This document shows, piece after piece, positions 57,542-64,000 of a stretch of 64,000 bases of DNA. The stretch comes from Leptospira harrisiae (GTDB lineage Bacteria > Spirochaetota > Leptospiria > Leptospirales > Leptospiraceae). The notes beneath the pieces were generated by a model. The model was not told the origin of the DNA and ran no database searches. It saw only the letters and a list, made by a program, of their open reading frames with translations. The first letter of the stretch is position 1. Each line of letters opens with the position of its first letter. The translations under genes were made by a program, and so were the position numbers. The stretch is from contig NZ_NPDX01000001.1 of assembly GCF_002811945.1 (NCBI RefSeq), positions 1,806,501 through 1,870,500 on the forward strand. Reading direction: 5' to 3'.

Positions 57542-59488
57542 TTACTCCTTTAAAACTGCATGAAATTCATAGGTAAAAGCAGTCCTTTCCCAAGAAATGC
57601 CAATCCCTTTGGTCATGTTTCTAAGAGCCCCTGAAAAGCCAAGCAGGTTTTGGGCCGGTGCATTGGCTTTTAAGTGACTCTTCCCTGCCACAGCTTCCAA
57701 GATGGAGACCACCTTAGCATTTCTGCGACTTAGATCAGAAAGAACTACACCTAAGTGGTCTGCGTCCACCATCACTTCTATTTCCGTGAGGGGTCCGACC
57801 AAGTATGTGTTTGAAGGAAACAATTCCTTTACGCCCGCAAGTATTGCTACTTTCAAAAGCGTTAAAGTGGTTTGCAAATCTCCTTTCGGCATCTCATACG
57901 AGAGGACACGAAACCTGAGGCCTACAACTTCCTCACCGTAGAACCCGTGTAAGCAGGCTTCCAAAAAGGACGTTTCTATCGAATTTTTTACTTCTTCCGG
58001 AAGACTTACCTCGAAGGCAATTTGCTTCGAAAAGTCGGCAGTATCTTCCAGGACTGCAATGAGCGCGCCGCTTGATTTTTGGTCTTCAAAGGCACGATGC
58101 TCTAGGGCAACCTTATGAGACATTTTTTTAAGATGCTCTAATTTGGCAATGTTTATCGAACTGAAACTGAGTTTTTTTTCTGTCCTTTCCATGACCCGGC
58201 GGACTCCGATTTCTAAATGGAGTTCCCCTCGCCCAAGAAGTACCATTTGTCCGGTATCTTCCTTGTTTTGGAGGACGTATCCTGGATCTTCCCAAACCAG
58301 TTCCTCCAAGCGACATAACCAAAATTCTTTTTCCTCGGACAAGTCCGGTTCGATCACCAGAGAAAAGGGACTAAGGGATCGTTCCGACGAGGAACTCTCT
58401 GCTTCAGAGGAAAAGCCCGTTGTTCGACTCACCGGATAACCCGGCATAAGAACTAGATTTGTGTGATTTTTTAAGAATACCAATTTACCCTTTTCTAATC
58501 TCGTTATGGTTTCTTCCGATTCTGGATCTAGGAATTGAAAGAGGTTTTCCATTGGAGATTGGTCCGCAGAAGGAAGAGCTAGATCTTTGCCTCTCTCGGT
58601 GACAAGCCCAGTCCAAAGGGAATGGATCTCTTCTAAACGAATCTCACGGGAAGGATAAATGACGGCATAACGACCGAACTCTGGGTTTGTCCTTCTAGAA
58701 AGAACTAGGAGCGGAAGTGTTTGCGATGATGGGTTCTCTGTTTCCTTTGGTTCCGTCCAAAGCACCAAATCCAAAAGTTCCCGAACACCTTCCCCTGTTT
58801 TCGCAGAACCCCCATACACGGGATAAAGTTTTCCGGCCTTCGGGCCTGTGTGTAACCCAATCATCGAAAAATCAGTTTGGCCAGAAGGATCATTCCAAGA
58901 GGAAATCATCAGATCATCACTCCATGAAATTAATTCCTCTTTTATTGTTTTTGGAAAAACAGAGGGGTGATGGAAATAGAATTCCAATTTGTCAGATTCA
59001 TTTTTTTGAAAGAGAGCCACAGGAGCTCCACCTAAAATTTCCTCTAAAGAAACAAGAGTGTCCAAATACTCATCTCCAAACCTATCCAGTTTGTTGATAA
59101 AAAATATCATAGGAACCGAGGCCTTTGTTAGTTCTTCGATGACAAGGCGGGCTTGTGATTGCACCACTGTCCCTGCTTCTAAAACAACAATGGCAGTTTC
59201 CATGGCAGGCAAAAGATCAGTGACTTGGTTACGAAAGTCGATATGACCCGGTGTGTCTACGAGTTGAATTTGGAATTCACCGAATTTAGTTGTCCATGGA
59301 AGGGAGTGAAAGGTAGTTCGAATGGAGATCCCGCGATCAATTTCTTCCTGTAAAGAATCGGATTCGGTATTTCCATCTTCGATAGATCCTACAGCAGAAA
59401 TTTTCCCTGCTTCAAATAAGATCCGTTCGGTGAGGGTTGTTTTCCCTGAATCAATATGTGCAAAAATGCCAACTGTGCGGTAAATCAT
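57542..59488 (-). CDS. Divergent EF-G / Tet(M)-like translational GTPase
   Basis: 648 residues, shorter than canonical EF-G (about 690-710) and near the 639 residues of Tet(M). All GTPase motifs are present: AHIDSGKT (10-17), DRGISIRT, DTPGHIDF (78-85), NKLDRFG (132-138) and GSAKTGEG. The G domain resembles ribosomal-protection GTPases (GSIEDGNTESDS, YPVYGGSAKTGEGVRELLDLV). The shortened domain IV (VSLPEEVKNSIETSFLEACLHGFYG) is Tet(M)-like, and domain V (VGPLTEIEVMVDADHLGVVL) EF-G-like. It occupies the fusA position of the str operon but does not look like the housekeeping translocase. Confidence 0.88.
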   Translation of the reverse strand: MIYRTVGIFAHIDSGKTTLTERILFEAGKISAVGSIEDGNTESDSLQEEIDRGISIRTTFHSLPWTTKFGEFQIQLVDTPGHIDFRNQVTDLLPAMETAIVVLEAGTVVQSQARLVIEELTKASVPMIFFINKLDRFGDEYLDTLVSLEEILGGAPVALFQKNESDKLEFYFHHPSVFPKTIKEELISWSDDLMISSWNDPSGQTDFSMIGLHTGPKAGKLYPVYGGSAKTGEGVRELLDLVLWTEPKETENPSSQTLPLLVLSRRTNPEFGRYAVIYPSREIRLEEIHSLWTGLVTERGKDLALPSADQSPMENLFQFLDPESEETITRLEKGKLVFLKNHTNLVLMPGYPVSRTTGFSSEAESSSSERSLSPFSLVIEPDLSEEKEFWLCRLEELVWEDPGYVLQNKEDTGQMVLLGRGELHLEIGVRRVMERTEKKLSFSSINIAKLEHLKKMSHKVALEHRAFEDQKSSGALIAVLEDTADFSKQIAFEVSLPEEVKNSIETSFLEACLHGFYGEEVVGLRFRVLSYEMPKGDLQTTLTLLKVAILAGVKELFPSNTYLVGPLTEIEVMVDADHLGVVLSDLSRRNAKVVSILEAVAGKSHLKANAPAQNLLGFSGALRNMTKGIGISWERTAFTYEFHAVLKE

Positions 59489-59510
59489 GGTTTATGGAAA
59501 TGCGTGAAAA

Positions 59511-59536
59511 TAAAAAAGCCAGGCATAAACCTGGCT
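59511..59536 (-). terminator. Intrinsic terminator after rpsG
   Basis: On the minus strand AGCCAGG / CCTGGCT (7 bp, 6-base loop) is followed by TTTTTTATTTT. It lies 29 bases after the rpsG stop and ends about 22 bases before the EF-G-like start codon. Confidence 0.85.
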
Positions 59537-59565
59537 CGTTAATGTTTGGAATCGAATAAAAGGGA

Positions 59566-60039
59566 TTACCAGCGGTAGTGGGAGAAAGCCTTGTTGGCGT
59601 CTGCCATCTTTCTGATGTCTTCTTTTTTCTTGATCGCAGATCCTGTGCCTTTTTGGGCTTCCATGAATTCTGCGGCCAATTTGTTTTTCATAGATTTTTC
59701 GTTTCTGCCACGGCTATATTTGATAAGCCATCTGATTCCAAGCGCAAGTCGTCTTTCTGGACGAACTTCGATTGGTACTTGGTAAGTGACACCACCCACT
59801 CGGCGGGATTTTACTTCCACTTGTGGTTTTGCATTTTCCAAAGCTTCTTGGAAAACGGCAAAAGGATCTTGTCCTGTTTTTTTCGCAATGACTTCTAATG
59901 CATCGTAGAACACAGTTTCAGCAACACTTTTTTTACCATCTACCATTAGGCAGTTGATAAACTTAGAAATCACCTTGTCATTGTATTTAGGATCGCCTTC
60001 GATATGGCGTGGTTCAACTTTTCCTCTTCTTCTAGACAT
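59566..60039 (-). CDS. rpsG: 30S ribosomal protein S7
   Basis: 157 residues. MSRRRGKVEPRHIEGDPKYND, SRRVGGVTYQVPIEVRPERRLALGIRWLI is the S7 signature. Nucleates the 30S head and contacts the E site. 14 bases after rpsL. Confidence 0.97.
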   Translation of the reverse strand: MSRRRGKVEPRHIEGDPKYNDKVISKFINCLMVDGKKSVAETVFYDALEVIAKKTGQDPFAVFQEALENAKPQVEVKSRRVGGVTYQVPIEVRPERRLALGIRWLIKYSRGRNEKSMKNKLAAEFMEAQKGTGSAIKKKEDIRKMADANKAFSHYRW

Positions 60040-60053
60040 ATACCTTTCTCCGA

Positions 60054-60428
60054 TTACGCTTTAGGACGCTTAGCGCCGTATTTAGAACGTCCTTTACGAC
60101 GTTTGTCCACACCGAGTGTATCCAGTGTTCCACGAATGATATGATAACGAACCCCTGGTAAGTCTTTTACCCTTCCCCCACGGATCAGAACCACGTTGTG
60201 TTCTTGGAGGTTATGGCCTTCACCAGGAATGTAAGCTGTGACTTCAATTCCCGTAGTAAGGCGAACCCTTGCTACTTTACGAAGAGCAGAGTTCGGTTTT
60301 TTCGGAGTGAAAGTCATTACCCTTGTGCAAACTCCACGTCTTTGCGGGCATGCTTTTAGGGCAGGAGATTTAGTTCTTTTCTTTTGGTCTTCTCTTCCAA
60401 TACGGATGAGCTGGTTAATTGTAGGCAT
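60054..60428 (-). CDS. rpsL: 30S ribosomal protein S12
   Basis: 124 residues. [42 protein letters not shown] and [28 protein letters not shown]. The lysine in PKKPNSAL and in RVKDLPG are wild type, so no streptomycin-resistance change is seen. Decoding-centre protein. Confidence 0.98.
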   Translation of the reverse strand: MPTINQLIRIGREDQKKRTKSPALKACPQRRGVCTRVMTFTPKKPNSALRKVARVRLTTGIEVTAYIPGEGHNLQEHNVVLIRGGRVKDLPGVRYHIIRGTLDTLGVDKRRKGRSKYGAKRPKA

Positions 60429-60454
60429 TCGATTCCTTCTTCTACTTCTCTGTC

Positions 60455-60483
60455 TTTAAAAAAATAATGACGTTTTCGTCCAA
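60455..60483 (-). promoter_or_regulatory. Candidate promoter for rpsL-rpsG
   Basis: On the minus strand TTGGAC, 17-base spacer, TTTAAA, about 30 bases upstream of the rpsL start. -35 matches 5/6 and -10 4/6. Inside the spacer is GACG-AAAA-CGTC. Placement suits the short str transcript, but it is only a pattern match. Confidence 0.4.
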
Positions 60484-60491
60484 AATTCCAG

Positions 60492-60560
60492 ATAGGGACA
60501 TTTTGTAAACGAAAACATGATTTTGTCCCTAGAAACTTCTTAAAAGTAACTAGAGACAAA
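60492..60560 (-). promoter_or_regulatory. Mutually exclusive hairpins between rpoC and rpsL
   Basis: Three segments read on the minus strand: A TTTGTCTCTAG (60560-60550), B CTAGGGACAAA (60532-60522) and C TGTCCCTA (60500-60493). A pairs with B over 11 bp (one G-U); B alternatively pairs with C over 8 bp perfectly. Only one can form at a time. No strong T-run follows either, so an RNA switch, processing site or attenuator is possible. Confidence 0.5.
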
Positions 60561-60571
60561 GTTCTTTTGGA

Positions 60572-63500
60572 TTAATCCTCGTCGTCCTCATCATCGGAGT
60601 CGTCCGCTTCTTCTTCCAACTCATCTTCATCCTCGTCCTCTTCGGCAACAAGTCTGGAAAGTGTGGCAGTAGAAACAGGAGCCGCTTCGGAAAGTTCCGA
60701 AACTTCTTCTTCCTCTTCTTCGGTTTCAAGATCCCAATCCAAATCTCCTGGAAGGTCTTTGAAAACTTCAATGTCACGGTATTTTTTCATACCTGTTCCC
60801 GCAGGAATCATATGACCAATGATTACGTTTTCTTTCAGACCCATTAGGTTGTCTGTTTTTCCTTTGATTGCCGCATCTGTTAAAACCTTAGTAGTTTCTT
60901 GGAAGGAAGCTGCAGAGAAATAAGACTCTGTGTTGAGGGATGCTTTTGTTAATCCCAATAGAACTGGAGTTCCTTGTGCAGGAGATCCCCCTTCTTTTTC
61001 CACTCGGTCATTTTCTTCATCAAAGAGGAATTTATCCACTTGTTGTTGGTTCACAAACGAAGTGTCCCCACTATCAGTGATGATTACCTTACGAAGCATG
61101 GAGCGAACCACAACTTCGATGTGTTTATCATTGATATGAACCCCTTGCAGACGGTAAACTTCCTGAACCTCTGAAACCAAATATTCGTGAAGGGCATTTG
61201 GTCCTTTGATTGCAAGGATATCATGCGGGTCAAAGTTTCCTTCATCCAACTGGTCACCTCGTTTCACAAAGTCACCTTGGCGCACACGGATTTGTTTTCC
61301 GACAGGGATGGCTACTTTTACTTTTTCTTGTTCTGCAGTTTCTGGGATGATATAGAGAATTCGTTTTTCTTTTACGATTTCCCCTTTGTCTTCGATCTTT
61401 CCGTCAATTTCTGCCAGTGTGCAGGCATCTTTCGGACGACGAGCTTCGAAAAGTTCATCTACCCGTGGAAGACCACCCGTGATATCACGAGTTTTTTCTG
61501 CAATAGATGGGATTTTGAAAATGATATCCCCTTCTCTCACCTTGTCTCCATTTTGGAATTGGAGGAGTGCGTCCACAGGGACAGAGTATCCATCAGATCC
61601 AACAATGACTTTCGGAACAAGACGGTCTTTCTTTTGTTCTACAACTTTCAAAATGATATTGGAAGTTTTTGGATCCACGTCACGACGAACGTTTTTACCA
61701 ATTTCTAAATCTTCCCATTGGATGGTTCCTGCGGTTTCTGATACTGCCACTTCGTTAAAAGGGTCAAACTCAGCGAGTGCTTTGTTTTCTTCTACGATCT
61801 GACCTTCTTCCGCACGAAGGATGGTTCCGATTTTTACTGGAATCACAAAGTCATCACCCAAGATTCGAAGAGTGGTTCCTACAAGAGAAACAGTTCCCGC
61901 TTGGTCTGAAGTGATTCGTTGTTCTGTCGATTCTCCAACTTGGGTCGCAAATACTTCCCCTTTTTCTAATCTTTGTCCATCCACAACACGAACACTGGAA
62001 AGTGAATCAGTATTGAATTCTTGGATCAGCCTGTTTACGATGATGGTTCCGCGACGAGCAAATACTTTTGCAGAATTTGCGTTAGTCACTAGACGACCAT
62101 TGATTGATTTTACGATAGAGCGATAAGGAACTTTATGTTCTCTTTCTGAAATGGTAGCAGATGCCGCACCACCCACGTGGAAGGTTCTCATCGTTAGCTG
62201 TGTTCCCGGTTGTCCGATGGACTGAGCCGCAATGGTTCCCACTGCTTCCCCAATCTCAGCAGGAACTAGGCGCGCCATGTCCATACCGTAACATTTTGTA
62301 CAAATTCCGTGGCGAGACCTACAAGTAAGAGGTGATCTTACTTTGATTTTATCGTAACCAAGGTTTTCAATTTGTTGTCCAAGAGCTCTTGTGATGAGAG
62401 TGTCTTTCGGGAAAACCACTTTCTCAGAAACTGGATCCACTAAATCTTCAGCCGTATAACGACCGAACACTCTGTCCGCGAGAGAAACAATTACGTTCTC
62501 CCCTTCTTTTACGATTCCGAGAGTGATGTTTGCTTTTGTTCCGCAATCATCTTCGGAAACAATCACGTCTTGTGAAATATCCACTAAACGACGAGTGAGG
62601 TAACCGGCATCGGCAGTTTTTAACGCCGTGTCCGCAAGACCCTTTCTCGCACCATGTGTAGAGATAAAAAATTCTAATACCCCGAGACCTTCCCGGAAGT
62701 TGGAACGAATCGCAAGCTCAATGATTTCCCCAGACGGTTTCGCCATAAGACCCCGCATCCCAGCGAGCTGACGGATCTGTTGTTTGGAACCACGAGCTCC
62801 GGATGCTGCCATGACGAATACGGGATTGAATCCACCTTGGTCTTTTTCCAATTCCTTAAACATCCCGTCTGTAATCCGGTCATTGGTTTTCGTCCATATC
62901 TCGATTACTTTTTTACGACGTTCTTCGTTCGTGATGATACCTTTACGATACTCCATATCCGCTTTTTCAACTTCTTTGTTGGCATCATTGACTAGTCCCT
63001 CTTTTTGAGGAGAAACTCGGATATCATCAATAGAGATCGTAGGAGCAAATACAGTTGCGTAACGGTAACCAAGTCGTTTGATTTCATCAAGCATCACAAC
63101 GGTCATCCCTGGTCCAAACTTCTCGTATACGTCTGCAATGATTTTGTTCGTTTCTTTATCACCGAGGGTTCTGTTGATATACACATAACCTTTTGGCATC
63201 ACTTGGTTGAAGATAAGCCTTCCAGGTGTTGTTTCGATGATTTTCCCTTCATGTAAAACGGAAATTTTAGAGCGAATTTCAACTGTTTTTGTTTCAATCG
63301 CATACATCACTTCTTCGAGACCCGTGAAGAATTTACCTTCTCCTTTCGCGTCTTTCACTTCAGAAGTGAGGTAATAAATTCCAAGAACGATATCTTGTGT
63401 AGGTCCACATATTGGCTGTCCGTTCGCAGGATTCAAAATGTTATGCGGTGATAACATAAGCATCCATGTTTCCAACTGTGCTTTTGGAGCCAGCGGAACG

Positions 63501-64000
63501 TGAATTGCCATTTGGTCCCCGTCGAAGTCGGCGTTAAACGCGTGACATACGAGTGGGTGGAGTTTGATTGCTTTTCCTTCTACAAGGACTGGTAAAAATG
63601 CTTGGATCCCAAGTCTGTGAAGTGTTGGAGCACGGTTTAGTAATACTGGGTGTTCTTTCACCACAGTTTCCAATACATCAAAAACTTCTTTGTCTTCTGC
63701 TTCGATTTTTTTCTTCGCAGATTTGATGTTTGGTGCTAATTCCAAATCCACAAGGCGTTTCATAATGAATGGTTTGAAAAGTTCCAAAGCCATTTTCTTA
63801 GGAAGACCCATTTGGTGGTATTTGAGTTCAGGACCAACTACAATTACGGAACGACCAGAATAATCTACCCGTTTCCCGAGTAGGTTTTGGCGGAACCGAC
63901 CTTGTTTTCCTTTGAGCATATCGGAGATCGATTTCAGTGGTCGATTTCCTTTTCCTTTGACAGTTCGTTTGCGACGGCTGTTATCAAAAAGAGCATCTAC
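60572..64000 (-). CDS. rpoC: RNA polymerase beta' subunit, N-terminus beyond window
   Basis: 1142 C-terminal residues visible; the frame runs open off the end of the window, lacking about 270 residues. Active-site [12 protein letters not shown] holds the Mg2+-binding aspartates. Also seen are the bridge-helix/trigger region ([31 protein letters not shown]), zinc cysteines ([17 protein letters not shown]), and [10 protein letters not shown]. The end is an acidic tail of about 50 residues ([30 protein letters not shown]). Confidence 0.98.
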   Translation of the reverse strand, partial: VDALFDNSRRKRTVKGKGNRPLKSISDMLKGKQGRFRQNLLGKRVDYSGRSVIVVGPELKYHQMGLPKKMALELFKPFIMKRLVDLELAPNIKSAKKKIEAEDKEVFDVLETVVKEHPVLLNRAPTLHRLGIQAFLPVLVEGKAIKLHPLVCHAFNADFDGDQMAIHVPLAPKAQLETWMLMLSPHNILNPANGQPICGPTQDIVLGIYYLTSEVKDAKGEGKFFTGLEEVMYAIETKTVEIRSKISVLHEGKIIETTPGRLIFNQVMPKGYVYINRTLGDKETNKIIADVYEKFGPGMTVVMLDEIKRLGYRYATVFAPTISIDDIRVSPQKEGLVNDANKEVEKADMEYRKGIITNEERRKKVIEIWTKTNDRITDGMFKELEKDQGGFNPVFVMAASGARGSKQQIRQLAGMRGLMAKPSGEIIELAIRSNFREGLGVLEFFISTHGARKGLADTALKTADAGYLTRRLVDISQDVIVSEDDCGTKANITLGIVKEGENVIVSLADRVFGRYTAEDLVDPVSEKVVFPKDTLITRALGQQIENLGYDKIKVRSPLTCRSRHGICTKCYGMDMARLVPAEIGEAVGTIAAQSIGQPGTQLTMRTFHVGGAASATISEREHKVPYRSIVKSINGRLVTNANSAKVFARRGTIIVNRLIQEFNTDSLSSVRVVDGQRLEKGEVFATQVGESTEQRITSDQAGTVSLVGTTLRILGDDFVIPVKIGTILRAEEGQIVEENKALAEFDPFNEVAVSETAGTIQWEDLEIGKNVRRDVDPKTSNIILKVVEQKKDRLVPKVIVGSDGYSVPVDALLQFQNGDKVREGDIIFKIPSIAEKTRDITGGLPRVDELFEARRPKDACTLAEIDGKIEDKGEIVKEKRILYIIPETAEQEKVKVAIPVGKQIRVRQGDFVKRGDQLDEGNFDPHDILAIKGPNALHEYLVSEVQEVYRLQGVHINDKHIEVVVRSMLRKVIITDSGDTSFVNQQQVDKFLFDEENDRVEKEGGSPAQGTPVLLGLTKASLNTESYFSAASFQETTKVLTDAAIKGKTDNLMGLKENVIIGHMIPAGTGMKKYRDIEVFKDLPGDLDWDLETEEEEEEVSELSEAAPVSTATLSRLVAEEDEDEDELEEEADDSDDEDDED

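Noticed and set aside
60469..60480. GACG-TTTT-CGTC hairpin as an intrinsic terminator after rpoC
   Set aside because: The stem has only 4 bp despite the following T-rich stretch; it overlaps a better promoter match.
61187..61708. Plus-strand open frame of 173 codons opposite rpoC
   Set aside because: Antisense to the conserved beta' coding region with no protein-like motif or start context.

Overview
The window is a gene-dense, moderately AT-rich bacterial chromosome segment that reads as Leptospira. I could not assign a species, although the gene content fits the saprophytic side of the genus. The case for Leptospira is the set of family-level matches, the isolated tRNA genes with no rRNA operon beside them, the frequent TTG starts, and a lipoprotein whose lipobox ends Val-Ser-Cys. 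This assignment is inference from reading, not from a database search.

Layout. 1-6.1 kb (+): a YdcF-like membrane-anchored protein and lysS, a double terminator, a lipoprotein on the other strand, then serA, a glyoxalase II-like hydrolase, a MAPEG protein and a secreted endonuclease I-like nuclease. 6.1-9.4 kb: a LysR regulator divergent from a DoxX / quinone-oxidoreductase / SDR operon. 9.4-15.3 kb (+): an FAD disulfide reductase, trhO, an ABC-2 exporter pair, then bolA, GST, bolA, a CGFS monothiol glutaredoxin and a CPYC glutaredoxin. 15.4-24.0 kb (-): one uninterrupted, mostly overlapping unit sufC-sufD-Rieske-sufS-sufU-sufT-like-ggt-gshA-(GshF-type ATP-grasp), which converges on the bolA/glutaredoxin unit. 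A 7-1-7 palindrome of Fur/PerR type lies upstream of sufC. Together 13.5-24.0 kb forms an iron-sulfur plus glutathione neighbourhood.

24-31.6 kb (-): an EAL phosphodiesterase, glgC, and a ccmA-ccmB-ccmC-(receiver/PP2C phosphatase)-purC-purS-purQ unit. 31.6-35.2 kb: a TPR protein, an orphan ABC ATPase, an HMG-CoA lyase-like enzyme and a TIGR02757 protein whose 3' end runs into a tRNA. 35.2-37.8 kb (-): tRNA-Glu, tRNA-Lys, purA and hisZ. 37.9-41.8 kb: an acyltransferase fused to a glycerol-3-phosphate dehydrogenase-like domain (+), and a PAS-PAS histidine kinase with an insertion in its dimerisation domain (-).

41.8-64 kb (-): the classical rpoC / str / S10 / spc / alpha super-cluster in conserved order (rpoC, rpsL, rpsG, EF-G-like, tuf, rpsJ ... 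rplQ). Three genes shorter than 75 codons were recovered by hand: rpmD, rpmJ and infA. infA has no ATG, GTG or TTG start and appears to use CTG. The fusA position holds a divergent EF-G/Tet(M)-like GTPase, set off from rpsG by an intrinsic terminator. The rpoC-rpsL spacer holds three segments that can form mutually exclusive hairpins.

Most of the window is ordinary core genome. The most unusual items are the suf-ggt-gsh operon with its candidate operator, the acyltransferase-GPDH fusion, the CTG start of infA, and the EF-G-like gene in the str locus. No CRISPR array, insertion sequence, prophage or rRNA gene was seen, and no gap between genes exceeds 300 bases.
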